Made by a program: the position numbers and the translations under genes. From positions 3,534,001 to 3,598,000 of the forward strand of contig NZ_OZ245041.1 of NCBI RefSeq assembly GCF_965224175.1: 64,000 nucleotides of DNA. Reading direction: 5' to 3'. The notes beneath the pieces were generated by a model. That model worked only from the letters and a program-made list of their open reading frames with translations. It ran no database searches and was not told the origin of the DNA. This document shows, one piece after another, positions 1 to 8,574 of the stretch. Source of the DNA: Kordia sp965224175 (lineage in GTDB: Bacteria > Bacteroidota > Bacteroidia > Flavobacteriales > Flavobacteriaceae). Each line of letters starts with the position of its first letter. The stretch's first letter is position 1.

Positions 1-2
1 GA

Positions 3-290
3 AATTATATTCAGATTGATCATCTAAACGGAGAAACTTCCATATTGGCACACCTAAAAAAAGGTTCGGTCATTGTTGCTGAAGGCGATACCGTTATAAA
101 AGGTCAAGAAATAGGGAAAGTTGGAAACAGTGGTGCTTCCGATACGCCACATTTACATTATCAACTGCAAGGAACCTCTGGTGCTTTAGAATGGTTAGGA
201 CTACCAGCGCAATTTCAAAATTACTACTTAGACGATATACTTTTAGAACGAGGAGAACTTGTAAGAGGACAAGAAGTGAGGAAAAATTAA
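3..290 (+). CDS. M23 family metallopeptidase, C-terminal part (5' end outside window)
   Basis: The open frame runs in from the left edge, so only about the last 95 residues are present. The visible part is the end of a LytM/M23 peptidoglycan endopeptidase domain: a NYIQIDHLNGE..ILAHLKKGS strand pair, then GDTVIKGQEIGKVGNSG, then the zinc-ligand motif HLHYQL. A TTG at 45 could be read as a start, but the family match continues upstream of it, so the gene is cut by the window and does not start there. Such proteins are normally exported and cut or regulate cell-wall peptide cross-links. The tail after HLHYQL is about 40 residues of unassigned sequence. Confidence 0.85.
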   Translation, partial: NYIQIDHLNGETSILAHLKKGSVIVAEGDTVIKGQEIGKVGNSGASDTPHLHYQLQGTSGALEWLGLPAQFQNYYLDDILLERGELVRGQEVRKN

Positions 291-356
291 AATTCTGCTC
301 TGAAATCTCAAGGTAACAATCATAAAACTAAATCGTCTTATATTAAAACATAGTGT

Positions 357-1019
357 ATGGAAGCAAAAAGAATACAAAAAATAGGAGGAATTTGCGCAAT
401 TTTAGAAGCGTTTATTTACATAGCTGCTTTTATAGTATATGGCGGAATATTGGTATATCCTGAGGTAAATTCAGGTGCAATTGAAGAATTAAATTTTCTA
501 TCTAATAATTACATCATATTATCCGTATTAAACTTTGTAAGCTACGTATTATTTGGAATTTTACTAGCAGTATTGGTATTAGCAATACATCAACGTCTAA
601 AAAATGATGCGCCAAATTTTTCAAGACTTGCTTCCATTTTTGGTATTATTTGGGTAGGATTGGTCATTGCGAGTGGTATGATTACAAACATTGGACTTAC
701 TTCTATATTAGAAATTGGTGCTACTGATCCAGAACAAGCTATGCAAATTTGGAATAGCGTGAGTATTGTATCTGAAGGACTTGGCGGCGGAAATGAGATT
801 GTAGGTGGAATTTGGGTTTTATTCATCAGTATCATAGCTTTAAAAGGCAGATTATTTTCAACGGCTTTACATACACTTGGTATATTTGTAGGAGTCGCAG
901 GAATTTTAACGGTATATCCATTGACTATTTTTACAGAAATTTTTGGAATCACTCAAATCATTTGGTTCTTATGGATAGGTATTGTTATGATTCGAAAACC
1001 GATGATACTCAAACACTAA
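357..1019 (+). CDS. DUF4386-like integral membrane protein
   Basis: 220 residues with about six hydrophobic segments, starting with a membrane helix after MEAKRIQKIGGICAILEAFIY. This start and the overall hydrophobic pattern resemble the DUF4386 family, whose function is unknown. The ATG at 357 follows a 66-base gap after the M23 gene, and the next gene begins 16 bases after the stop, so the three genes at 357-2557 probably form one transcript. No catalytic motif is visible. The family name is recalled from overall resemblance, not from a search. Confidence 0.7.
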   Translation: MEAKRIQKIGGICAILEAFIYIAAFIVYGGILVYPEVNSGAIEELNFLSNNYIILSVLNFVSYVLFGILLAVLVLAIHQRLKNDAPNFSRLASIFGIIWVGLVIASGMITNIGLTSILEIGATDPEQAMQIWNSVSIVSEGLGGGNEIVGGIWVLFISIIALKGRLFSTALHTLGIFVGVAGILTVYPLTIFTEIFGITQIIWFLWIGIVMIRKPMILKH

Positions 1020-1035
1020 ATTTTAAGTTTTTATC

Positions 1036-1641
1036 ATGAATGTACTCATCATATATTGCCATCCAAGTAAAAAATCATACACACATCACATTTTATCTCA
1101 ACTTGAAGAAACATTAAAAAGAGAAAGCATACAATTTCAAATCTCTGATTTATATGCAATGAATTTTCAGACGGATATGAGTGAAGCTGAATATGAACGA
1201 GAAGGATTTGCAAATTTAGAACTATCAATACCTGAAGATGTACAAAAAGAGCATCAAAAAATTGAAAAAGCAGATTGTATTATCTTTCTATATCCAGTTT
1301 GGTGGAGTGATTGTCCTGCAAAATTAAAAGGCTGGTTTGACAGAGTATATTCGGTTGGGTATGCGTACGATCAGGATAAATCACAACATAAAATTCAAAC
1401 GATGAAAACAATACCTCAAGGAATTGTACTTTGTACTGCAGGACATTCAAACGAATTTTTACATGAAATTGGAATAGCCGAAAGTATGCGGAATATTATG
1501 CTTGATGATCGACTGGGAAAAAGATTCAAGCATAAAGAAATGATCATTCTCGGCGGAACCATACAAAAGGAAAAAGTAGCATCAATTCATCGTGAACTCA
1601 TTCAATCTATTGGAGAGAAAATAAAAATGCATTGTCATTAG
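1036..1641 (+). CDS. NAD(P)H-dependent flavodoxin-fold oxidoreductase (KefF/MdaB type)
   Basis: 201 residues. The N-terminus MNVLIIYCHPSKKSYTHHIL is the flavodoxin-fold phosphate-binding start of the NQO/MdaB/KefF group. The block FLYPVWWSDCPAKLKGWFDR is the group's signature around the FMN isoalloxazine site. Such enzymes transfer two electrons from NAD(P)H to quinones or other electrophiles in the cytoplasm. It lies between a membrane protein and an alpha/beta hydrolase with short gaps (16 and 31 bases), suggesting co-transcription. The physiological substrate cannot be told from sequence. Confidence 0.85.
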   Translation: MNVLIIYCHPSKKSYTHHILSQLEETLKRESIQFQISDLYAMNFQTDMSEAEYEREGFANLELSIPEDVQKEHQKIEKADCIIFLYPVWWSDCPAKLKGWFDRVYSVGYAYDQDKSQHKIQTMKTIPQGIVLCTAGHSNEFLHEIGIAESMRNIMLDDRLGKRFKHKEMIILGGTIQKEKVASIHRELIQSIGEKIKMHCH

Positions 1642-1672
1642 ATTTTTGTAGTTTCAATAAAAATACAAACAA

Positions 1673-2557
1673 ATGAAGCAAAGTTTAACTTACTATCTTA
1701 CGTTGTTCGTACTGAAACTTAAAGGCGTAAAAAAGAATTTCAGTCAAGACCCAATAGATTATAAAAAAATAAGAAAAGAAAATGTTTTCTATCCAAAAGG
1801 AAGTTTTTTTAAACAAGATACAAGCAGAACATTCAAAATTTCTAACTCATCAATTACAGAAATATCCAAAGAAAATACTGCTAAAAAGCTATTAATAGTT
1901 ATACATGGCGGCGCATTTATTTCAGGTCCTGGACAGCATCATTGGGATACTATAAAAGCAATTTCAAAGCAAACAGATTATACAATTTGGATGTGCAATT
2001 ATCCAAAAGCACCAGAACATAAAATCTCGGAAATCTCAGAAAACATAGATGCTGTTTATGCACATGCTTTAAAAACGTACCAACCAGATCAAATTTCTTT
2101 GCTAGGCGATTCTGCTGGCGGAACTTTGGTAACGGCGCTTACGCAAAGATTAATCAGCAAAGGAAAACAATTGCCACAAAAAATTATTCTTGTATCGCCT
2201 GTAATGGATGCAAGTATGACGAATCCTGACATAGAAAAAATAGATGCTGTTGATCCTATGTTGTCTAAAATAGGTGTATTGAGTGCTAAAAAGATGTGTG
2301 TTGAAAATAATGATTTAAAAAATCCAATGATATCGCCGATATATGGAAGTTTTGCACAATTTCCAGAAACAATTTTATTTCTTGCCACACATGATGTTAC
2401 ATATCCTGATCAGAAATTAGTTGTAGAAAAATTAAAGTTAGCCAATGTGAAAATGAAAGTCATAGAAGGAGAGAATATGCCTCACATTTGGCCATTTCTT
2501 CCTGTGATGAAAGAAGCAAAAGTATCTTTGCGAGAATTAATCACATTTTTACAATAA
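1673..2557 (+). CDS. Alpha/beta hydrolase of the hormone-sensitive-lipase type
   Basis: 294 residues. The oxyanion-hole motif HGGAF near residue 78 and the nucleophile elbow GDSAGG near residue 145 mark the HSL-like (family IV) esterase/lipase group. The C-terminal MPHIWPF supplies the probable catalytic His, and D in ATHDVTYPDQ is a candidate acid. It likely cleaves short-chain esters. The first 30 residues contain a weak hydrophobic stretch (SLTYYLTLFVLKL) that could anchor it, but no clear signal peptide is seen. It is last in the 357-2557 gene run and converges on trpS. Confidence 0.85.
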   Translation: MKQSLTYYLTLFVLKLKGVKKNFSQDPIDYKKIRKENVFYPKGSFFKQDTSRTFKISNSSITEISKENTAKKLLIVIHGGAFISGPGQHHWDTIKAISKQTDYTIWMCNYPKAPEHKISEISENIDAVYAHALKTYQPDQISLLGDSAGGTLVTALTQRLISKGKQLPQKIILVSPVMDASMTNPDIEKIDAVDPMLSKIGVLSAKKMCVENNDLKNPMISPIYGSFAQFPETILFLATHDVTYPDQKLVVEKLKLANVKMKVIEGENMPHIWPFLPVMKEAKVSLRELITFLQ

Positions 2558-2605
2558 AAAATTGTCTAAAAAGTAACGGAAAATATTCACTCTCTAGACA
2601 ATTTT
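2558..2605. terminator. Possible bidirectional terminator between hydrolase gene and trpS
   Basis: Perfect 11-bp inverted repeat AAAATTGTCTA (2558-2568) and TAGACAATTTT (2595-2605) between two convergent genes. The 26-base loop is long and the stem is AT-rich, so this is only a moderate candidate. Confidence 0.4.
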
Positions 2606-2632
2606 CAATATTGAATTCATAGAAATGAATTC

Positions 2633-3601
2633 TTAGTATCCTACTTTTTTACGAACTCTAGCCAATACTTCATCAGCAATCTTGCTTGCTTTTTCGGCAC
2701 CGATGGCTAAAGCAGCATCAATTTCGTTTTTGTTTTCCATGTAATGGTTAAAACGTTCACGTTCGGTTGCAAAACGTTCTACAATTAATTCAAACAATGC
2801 TTGTTTTGCATGTCCGTAACCATAATTTCCTCCTGTATAATTTTGACGCATTGCAACAATTTGTTCTTCGCTAGCTAATAACTTGTATAAGGCAAACACA
2901 TTGTCAGTATCAGGATCTTTTGGGTCTTCCATTGGAGTACTATCCGTTTGGATTCCCATAATTTGTTTGCGCAGTTTTTTATCTGTTTGAAAAATATCAA
3001 TTACGTTATTTTTACTCTTACTCATCTTGCTTCCATCGGTTCCAGGAATCAATTTAGTGGCTTCTTGAATTTTAGCTTCTGGCAATACAAAAGTTTCACC
3101 TAGCTTTTCATGAAAACGAGTAGCAACACTACGCGTAATTTCTAAATGCTGTTCTTGGTCTTTTCCTACGGGAACAATTTCAGCATCATACAATAAAATA
3201 TCGGCAGCCATCAACATCGGATAGGTAAATAATCCTGCGTTTACGTCTTCTAAACGATCGGCTTTATCTTTAAAACTATGCGCTAGCTTCAAACGATTGT
3301 ATGGAAAAAAACAATTTAAATACCAATTCAATTCTGTTACTTGTGGTACATCACTTTGACGATAAAATACTGTTTTATTCACATCCAAACCAAATGCAAG
3401 CCAAGTAGCAGCTGTTTTGTATGTGTTTTCTCGTAATGTTTCTCCATCTTTAATCTGCGTTAAGGAATGCATGTCTGCAATAAACAGAAAAGAGTCATTT
3501 GCCACATTTTGAGCCATTTCAATTGCAGGAACAATAGCTCCTAAAATGTTCCCTAAATGTGGTGTTCCTGTACTTTGAATTCCTGTAAGTATTCTTGCCA
3601 T
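2633..3601 (-). CDS. trpS: Tryptophanyl-tRNA synthetase
   Basis: 322 residues, the usual length of bacterial TrpS. The class I signature appears as TPHLGNILGA (HIGH equivalent) near residue 14 and GSKMSKSKNN near residue 190 (KMSKS loop). It also has GxGxD-type pocket residues such as PVGKDQEQHLE. It charges tRNA-Trp in the cytoplasm. The start ATG follows a -7 box (CAAATGTA read on the plus strand, TACATTTG on the coding strand) 27-34 bases upstream. It is divergent from plsC. Confidence 0.97.
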   Translation of the reverse strand: MARILTGIQSTGTPHLGNILGAIVPAIEMAQNVANDSFLFIADMHSLTQIKDGETLRENTYKTAATWLAFGLDVNKTVFYRQSDVPQVTELNWYLNCFFPYNRLKLAHSFKDKADRLEDVNAGLFTYPMLMAADILLYDAEIVPVGKDQEQHLEITRSVATRFHEKLGETFVLPEAKIQEATKLIPGTDGSKMSKSKNNVIDIFQTDKKLRKQIMGIQTDSTPMEDPKDPDTDNVFALYKLLASEEQIVAMRQNYTGGNYGYGHAKQALFELIVERFATERERFNHYMENKNEIDAALAIGAEKASKIADEVLARVRKKVGY

Positions 3602-3627
3602 TGGTAATTATAATTATTGAATTTTAG

Positions 3628-3635
3628 CAAATGTA
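3628..3635 (-). promoter_or_regulatory. trpS promoter -7 box (TACATTTG)
   Basis: On the minus strand this reads TACATTTG, an exact match to the Bacteroidota -7 consensus TAnnTTTG, 27 bases upstream of the trpS ATG. No convincing -33 TTTG is seen at the usual distance. Confidence 0.55.
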
Positions 3636-3691
3636 CTTCTTTTGTGAAGAATTTTTTAGAAATTGTGTGTGTTCGTTTCATAAAACTATTT

Positions 3692-3726
3692 TTTGAACCT
3701 ATTTTAGAAACTTTAGTGTATTTTTG
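3692..3726 (+). promoter_or_regulatory. plsC-like gene promoter (TTTG ... TATTTTTG)
   Basis: TTTG at 3692-3695 and TATTTTTG at 3719-3726 are separated by 23 bases and match the Bacteroidota sigma-70 consensus TTTG / TAnnTTTG. The expected transcription start lies at about 3732, directly at the ATG at 3733. The message would therefore be leaderless or nearly so. Confidence 0.55.
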
Positions 3727-3732
3727 GCTGCA

Positions 3733-4479
3733 ATGATTACTTTCATAAAAAATATAGGACGACTGTTATGGCGCATTTGGTTTTACCTTTTAGTGCTCAT
3801 TCCTATACTTATATTTTTTCCTGTATTACTCCTTTTTACAACTAGCGAGAAATTGTATCCACAATTCTTTTGGGTAGCTAGAAACTTTTGGGCAAGACCT
3901 ATTTTATTTGGTATGGGTTTTATGACAAAATTTAAAATAGAAGAAGAAATCGTCAAAGGAAAAAGTTATATGCTTATTGCCAATCATACAAGTATGACAG
4001 ATATTATGCTCATGTTGGCAGCGTCTAAAAATCCATTTGTATTTGTTGGAAAAAAAGAACTATCAAAACTTCCAATTTTTGGTTTTTTCTACAAACGAAC
4101 CTGTATTTTGGTAGACAGAGGTAGCGCGAGAAGCAGAAAAGCAGTATATGATAGCGCGCAAAAAAGACTTAATCAAGGAATGAGTATTTGTATTTTTCCA
4201 GAAGGCAGAGTTCCTGAAGAAGATATTTTACTAGATGAATTCAAAGATGGAGCATTCCGCTTGGCGATAGAACATCAAATACCAATTGTTCCAATGACAT
4301 TTGCAGACAATAAAAAACGATTCTCGTATACTTTTTTTAGTGGTTCTCCAGGTCGCATGCGTGTTACAATTCACAAATTTTTAAGTACGGAAGGAAAAGA
4401 AGTAGTAGATAAAAAAGAAATAAGCAAAACTGCTAGAGACATCATTTTAAACGAGTTGAAAGCATATGGAATTTCTTAA
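3733..4479 (+). CDS. plsC: 1-acyl-sn-glycerol-3-phosphate acyltransferase (PlsC family)
   Basis: 248 residues from the ATG at 3733. An in-frame TTG at 3724 is rejected because it lies inside the predicted -7 box. Two N-terminal membrane segments (LLWRIWFYLLVLIPILIFF onward) precede the acyltransferase motifs NHTSMTD (NHx4D, motif I) and FPEGRVPEED (motif III, with GR in place of the usual GTR). It transfers an acyl chain to lysophosphatidic acid to make phosphatidic acid at the inner membrane. It could also be an acyltransferase of the same fold acting on an aminolipid precursor, as some Bacteroidota PlsC-like proteins do. Confidence 0.88.
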   Translation: MITFIKNIGRLLWRIWFYLLVLIPILIFFPVLLLFTTSEKLYPQFFWVARNFWARPILFGMGFMTKFKIEEEIVKGKSYMLIANHTSMTDIMLMLAASKNPFVFVGKKELSKLPIFGFFYKRTCILVDRGSARSRKAVYDSAQKRLNQGMSICIFPEGRVPEEDILLDEFKDGAFRLAIEHQIPIVPMTFADNKKRFSYTFFSGSPGRMRVTIHKFLSTEGKEVVDKKEISKTARDIILNELKAYGIS

Positions 4480-4483
4480 ATAA

Positions 4484-4525
4484 AAAAAACCGCTTTCTTA
4501 AGAATGGAAAAGAAAACGGTTTTTT
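4484..4525 (+). terminator. Intrinsic terminator after plsC
   Basis: 15-bp stem with one wobble: AAAAAACCGCTTTCT (4484-4498) against AGAAAACGGTTTTTT (4511-4525), 12-base loop. T-runs at both ends let it work for the minus-strand gene 4583-6370 as well. Confidence 0.8.
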
Positions 4526-4582
4526 CTGGCAAACATCACTGCTTTTAAAGGTATATGGCATCATACCTTACCAACTAAAAAA

Positions 4583-6370
4583 CTAAAACCTAAAACTGAC
4601 ACCTGTATAAACACCTACTGAGTAGGGTTTAAAGTTGCCCGTATTTCCTGAAAATGTATTTAACTGATATTTTAGCATAGGCTCAAAGTTGACCTCAATT
4701 TTGTCTGAAACCTTATAATCGATTCCAAGTCCAATATTGGTGCTAAAACTCACATCATTTACATTGGTAGCTTCTCCTAATTCAGCATATAGCTCTGGAG
4801 AATCTAATATGATACTATTCTCTGTTAATAGTAGCGTACTAACACCACCAATAACATTAACTCCTAATTTTTTGTCAACCACAGCATATTTCAGTTCTAC
4901 AGGAACTTCAATATAACTCATGCGTTGATTTAAGTTTCCTTCAATCTGCTTTCGTATAATAGATGATTCTGTACTTGGTAATTGATATTGTGAAAATGCA
5001 GCGTCGGAAGGAGCATTTACTTGACGATCTTGAATATCGAATGCTACACCATCTGTTTTAAATGCAATGGTTGTCAATTCATTTCCGTTAATAGAAGGAA
5101 CCAATGCAATATCTTTAGTATTATAACTATAATCTACTTTGTGAATTCCTGAACGAACTGTTAATCGTTTCGATACGTCATATCCAACATTTACACCATA
5201 ACTAAAGTTAAGATCACCAGATTTGGTATTATCAGCAAAAGTTTCATCAATTGGTGAACCGTTAGATAACGTATTATAATATATTGGAGAAGCATTTGGT
5301 GAAATTGTCCATCTTCTCCTATTTTGTTCGGCTACTTCTGTTTTATCTTTTTCTAAATCATGCAAATCGTTAATTTCATCTAGCAATGATTTTTTAATTT
5401 CATCTTCCTTTTTTACTTCTGCAATAGCTGTTTCTGAATTGGTAGTTTCAGTGTTTGCGGTTGCGTCTGTATTAGATGAACTAGAGTTTGCTGTGTTTGT
5501 ATTGTTTTGTGCGACTGCTGTCGAATTAGAATTTGTAGCCGTATTTATATTTGTCTCAGTACCATTCACACCATTTTGATTGCTATTTGTAGTAGCATTT
5601 GTATTGTTGGATGTATTATTTGTGCTGTTTTGAGCGACAGTATTTGTAAATCGATCAACACCTTTTACTGTATTTTGAGAACTGTTGTTTTTTATTTCAT
5701 TAGATACATTCGAATTCGTGTTTCGTGTAGAATTAGAATTTACAACAGCATTTTCTTGAGGTAATGAATTGTTATTTTGAGTTGAATTTGGTAATAATCT
5801 GTTAGTAGATAATTGTTGTGAATTACTATTGGAATTCGAATTGGTTCCATCTTGATTTACAACCGCATTTTGCAATGTACTTCTTTCTTGCGTACTATTA
5901 GTACTTCTATTTTGCAAATGATTACCATTATTATCTACTCCGTTTTCAGTATCGTCAGCAAAACGCTTATTGTTTTGCAATACAGTATCAGAAGAATTCT
6001 GTTGGTTTTTAGATGAATTTTGTTCTGAGTTTGTATTGGTATCTGTTACGTGCGAATTTGTAGTATTTTCATTTGTAGTATCAGTAGACGAACCATTTTT
6101 AGTTGTAGTAGTAATTTGTTCATCTGTATCAATTTCAGTTTCATCAGAATTTAAAAACTCATTTCCCACAAAAAAGAATAGGACAATTGCTGCTGCAATT
6201 CCAGTGGCTTTATAAAGCCAAGGAAGGAAGAAAATACCTTCTCTCTTTCTTTTGGTCTCTTTCGCGTCTAGCTTATCGGATATTTTATCCCATAATGCTG
6301 GATCTGGAGATGCTTCAAAATCTTGAAAAGCATCTTGAAACAGATGATCTATATTTTTTTTATCACTCAT
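4583..6370 (-). CDS. Inner-membrane-anchored protein with Asn/Ser/Thr-rich linker and C-terminal outer-membrane beta-barrel (possible anti-sigma protein)
   Basis: 595 residues. An acidic cytoplasmic N-terminus of about 45 residues (LFQDAFQDFEASPDPALWDKI) is followed by one membrane helix near residues 52-68 (TGIAAAIVLFFFVG). Next is an Asn/Ser/Thr-rich stretch of about 240 residues, then a C-terminal porin-like region of about 240 residues with alternating strands, ending in FKPYSVGVYTGVSFRF with a terminal aromatic. The start overlaps the end of the ECF sigma factor gene by 8 bases, so translation is coupled. The order sigma factor then single-helix membrane protein is that of a sigma/anti-sigma pair. 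The anti-sigma role is inference; the barrel fold is judged from strand pattern. Confidence 0.7.
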   Translation of the reverse strand: MSDKKNIDHLFQDAFQDFEASPDPALWDKISDKLDAKETKRKREGIFFLPWLYKATGIAAAIVLFFFVGNEFLNSDETEIDTDEQITTTTKNGSSTDTTNENTTNSHVTDTNTNSEQNSSKNQQNSSDTVLQNNKRFADDTENGVDNNGNHLQNRSTNSTQERSTLQNAVVNQDGTNSNSNSNSQQLSTNRLLPNSTQNNNSLPQENAVVNSNSTRNTNSNVSNEIKNNSSQNTVKGVDRFTNTVAQNSTNNTSNNTNATTNSNQNGVNGTETNINTATNSNSTAVAQNNTNTANSSSSNTDATANTETTNSETAIAEVKKEDEIKKSLLDEINDLHDLEKDKTEVAEQNRRRWTISPNASPIYYNTLSNGSPIDETFADNTKSGDLNFSYGVNVGYDVSKRLTVRSGIHKVDYSYNTKDIALVPSINGNELTTIAFKTDGVAFDIQDRQVNAPSDAAFSQYQLPSTESSIIRKQIEGNLNQRMSYIEVPVELKYAVVDKKLGVNVIGGVSTLLLTENSIILDSPELYAELGEATNVNDVSFSTNIGLGIDYKVSDKIEVNFEPMLKYQLNTFSGNTGNFKPYSVGVYTGVSFRF

Positions 6371-6902
6371 TGATGGCGATTTTTTTTTTAAACGATTCTA
6401 CTTTATTTTTCAAAATCACACGAGCTCTAGCTAAGTTTGATTTTGAAGTACCTTGCGAAATGCTTAACATTTCTGCAATCTCTTGATGCGAATAATCATC
6501 AAGTACATATAAATTAAATACCAACCGATACCGATCTGGTAATTCTTGTATGATGTTTAATAGATAATCTATTGAAATATCTTCCTCATAAACGGTTACA
6601 GGTTCATCTTTGATAACACGTTCACTTACAACTTCAAAAACACCTTTACTTCTGTATTTTTGAAGTACGGTGTTTACAGTAATTCTTCTAAGCCAACCTT
6701 CAAACGAGCCTTTAAAATTGTATTGTCCAATTTTTTCAAAAATAACCATGAAGCTGTCTTGCAGATTATCTTCCGCTTCAAGCTTGTTCCGAGAGTACTT
6801 TAAGCTCGTAGCGTATAGTTTTTTAGCATATTCTCTATACAATTGTGCTTGTGCATCACGGTCGTTATTCTTGCATTTATATATGAGTTGTTCTAAACTC
6901 AC
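6363..6902 (-). CDS. RNA polymerase ECF sigma factor (sigma-70 family)
   Basis: 179 residues. Region 2 is seen around AEDNLQDSFMVIFEKIGQY..GSFEGWLRRITVN, and region 4 around LPDRYRLVFNLYVLDDYSHQEIAEMLSISQGTSKSNLARAR, a helix-turn-helix for the -35 element. It recruits core polymerase to a small regulon. The downstream overlapping gene is its likely membrane partner. A 31-base gap separates it from the lipoprotein gene upstream on the same strand. The stimulus it responds to is not evident. Confidence 0.93.
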   Translation of the reverse strand: MSLEQLIYKCKNNDRDAQAQLYREYAKKLYATSLKYSRNKLEAEDNLQDSFMVIFEKIGQYNFKGSFEGWLRRITVNTVLQKYRSKGVFEVVSERVIKDEPVTVYEEDISIDYLLNIIQELPDRYRLVFNLYVLDDYSHQEIAEMLSISQGTSKSNLARARVILKNKVESFKKKIAINE

Positions 6903-6933
6903 TCAGTTTTTTGGTTTTGTTTAGTAGTCTATG

Positions 6934-7353
6934 TTAGTAATTGACAGGTACTTCATATATTAAGTACATATCTTGTCCATTATCATCTTTACCTTGCCAA
7001 AACTTAAATGTATATGGGTTTGAATCTAATACGCTAAAATCAAATGTTTCTGTTAGAAAATCTTCTTCCAATGTTTCACAGTTACCTCTAACAGTTACAA
7101 AATTGACAACTGAAATGTTTCTAACATTCTCGGGTTCTTGTATATACTGAAAATTGCTAAACGAGTGGCAAGTTGTCGGACGTTTGTATGTCACACTAAT
7201 TGTGTACGTATTTCCCAAATTAAACTCAGCAGGTATTTCTACAGTTTCAATTGGTAAAAACTCAAATTGAAATTCGGCCGGATTATCATCAACAGAACAT
7301 GATTTTAAAAATGTTAAACTCACAACTAAAGCTAAAAATAATATCCTCTTCAT
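6934..7353 (-). CDS. Small lipoprotein of unknown function
   Basis: 139 residues. MKRILFLALVVSLTFLKSCSVDDN is a lipoprotein signal with lipobox LKSC (Cys19); the acidic SVDDN after the Cys resembles the surface-export signals reported for Bacteroidota lipoproteins. The rest is a compact beta-rich domain with Cys62 (TTCHSF) and Cys92 (GNCETLEED) that may form a disulfide. It lies just upstream of the sigma factor on the same strand and may be co-transcribed with it. I do not recognise the family. Confidence 0.7.
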   Translation of the reverse strand: MKRILFLALVVSLTFLKSCSVDDNPAEFQFEFLPIETVEIPAEFNLGNTYTISVTYKRPTTCHSFSNFQYIQEPENVRNISVVNFVTVRGNCETLEEDFLTETFDFSVLDSNPYTFKFWQGKDDNGQDMYLIYEVPVNY

Positions 7354-7420
7354 AATTAATAAAATAAACTACTTTTCAAGTAGATGCATAAATTTACAAA
7401 TGGTTGCGTTTAAAAATAAA

Positions 7421-7443
7421 AAAAATCCCGAGAAGGGATTTTT
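7421..7443 (-). terminator. recA terminator
   Basis: AAAAATCCC (7421-7429), 5-base loop, GGGATTTTT (7435-7443), ending 6 bases before the recA stop codon on the minus strand. T-run on the minus-strand side. Confidence 0.8.
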
Positions 7444-7448
7444 TTATA

Positions 7449-8456
7449 TTAACTATTTTCAATAGCGTCTTTTATTTTTACTTCGAGTTCTTCGAGTAAC
7501 TCAGGATTATCTTCCAGTAATGTTTTCACCGCATCTCGTCCTTGACCAAGTTTTGAATCGCCATAACTAAACCATGAACCACTCTTTTTAATGATTTCGT
7601 AATTTACACCGATATCTAAAATTTCTCCAACCTTAGAAACACCTGCTCCGTACATAATATCAAATTCAACCGTTTTAAAAGGTGGTGCTACTTTGTTTTT
7701 CACCACTTTTACACGTGTTTTATTTCCTTTTACTTCTCCGTCAGTTCCTTTTATCTGTGTAGAACGTCTAATATCTAAACGAACAGAAGCATAGAATTTT
7801 AAAGCATTTCCACCTGTTGTTGTTTCTGGATTACCGAACATTACACCAATTTTTTCACGCAATTGGTTAATGAAAATCACAGTACAGTTAGTTTTGCTAA
7901 TAGAAGCCGTTAGTTTACGAAGTGCTTGCGACATTAAACGTGCATGTAATCCCATTTTAGAATCTCCCATTTCACCTTCAATTTCACTTTTTGGTGTCAA
8001 AGCAGCAACAGAATCCACAACCACAATATCAATAGCACCTGATCGGATTAAATTATCTGCAATTTCCAACGCTTGTTCTCCATGATCTGGTTGAGAAATA
8101 ATTAAATTATCAATATCAACACCTAAACTTTCAGCATAAAAACGATCAAAAGCATGTTCTGCATCAATAAAAGCGGCAATTCCGCCTTTCTTTTGTGCTT
8201 CTGCCATGGCATGTAAAGTCAATGTAGTTTTACCTGAAGATTCAGGACCGTAAATCTCAATAACTCTACCACGTGGGTAACCACCAACACCTAATGCGAT
8301 GTCTAAACCAAGTGAACCAGAAGATATAGTATCTACTTCTTCCACAACAGAATCTCCCAATTTCATCACTGAGCCTTTTCCGTAAGTTTTGTCTAACTTA
8401 TCTAATGTAAGTTTTAATGCTTTTAACTTTGCTTCTTTTTCTTTATCTGAACTCAT
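7449..8456 (-). CDS. recA: Recombinase RecA
   Basis: 335 residues, normal RecA length. The Walker A motif GPESSGKTT lies near residue 70, Walker B as IVVVDSVAALTP, and the L2/allosteric region as NQLREKIGVMFGNPETTTGGNALKFY. RecA forms filaments on single-stranded DNA for strand exchange and triggers LexA-type self-cleavage. The C-terminal tail is acidic (EDNPELLEELEVKIKDAIENS), as in other RecA proteins. It has its own promoter and terminator and looks monocistronic. No SOS box was recognised upstream. Confidence 0.99.
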   Translation of the reverse strand: MSSDKEKEAKLKALKLTLDKLDKTYGKGSVMKLGDSVVEEVDTISSGSLGLDIALGVGGYPRGRVIEIYGPESSGKTTLTLHAMAEAQKKGGIAAFIDAEHAFDRFYAESLGVDIDNLIISQPDHGEQALEIADNLIRSGAIDIVVVDSVAALTPKSEIEGEMGDSKMGLHARLMSQALRKLTASISKTNCTVIFINQLREKIGVMFGNPETTTGGNALKFYASVRLDIRRSTQIKGTDGEVKGNKTRVKVVKNKVAPPFKTVEFDIMYGAGVSKVGEILDIGVNYEIIKKSGSWFSYGDSKLGQGRDAVKTLLEDNPELLEELEVKIKDAIENS

Positions 8457-8487
8457 TATATCAATTTTCTATTAAATTAGAACGACG

Positions 8488-8518
8488 CTAAATTACTATT
8501 TCTTTTTGCTGAAAACAA
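8488..8518 (-). promoter_or_regulatory. Possible recA promoter
   Basis: On the minus strand TTG (8518-8516) and TAATTTAG (8495-8488) lie at the spacing of a Bacteroidota promoter; the -7 box has one mismatch to TAnnTTTG. It sits 32-62 bases upstream of the recA ATG. Confidence 0.4.
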
Positions 8519-8574
8519 TTCGCTACTTCTCATTTTGGGCAAAGTGACACAAAAAAAGTTGATTTTTGACGCAA

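Noticed and set aside
5507..6215. Plus-strand reading frames of 80-85 codons with Cys/Ile-rich sequence opposite the beta-barrel gene.
   Set aside because: They are antisense to the Asn/Ser/Thr-rich linker, whose codon bias opens the opposite strand. Their composition is that of a shadow.
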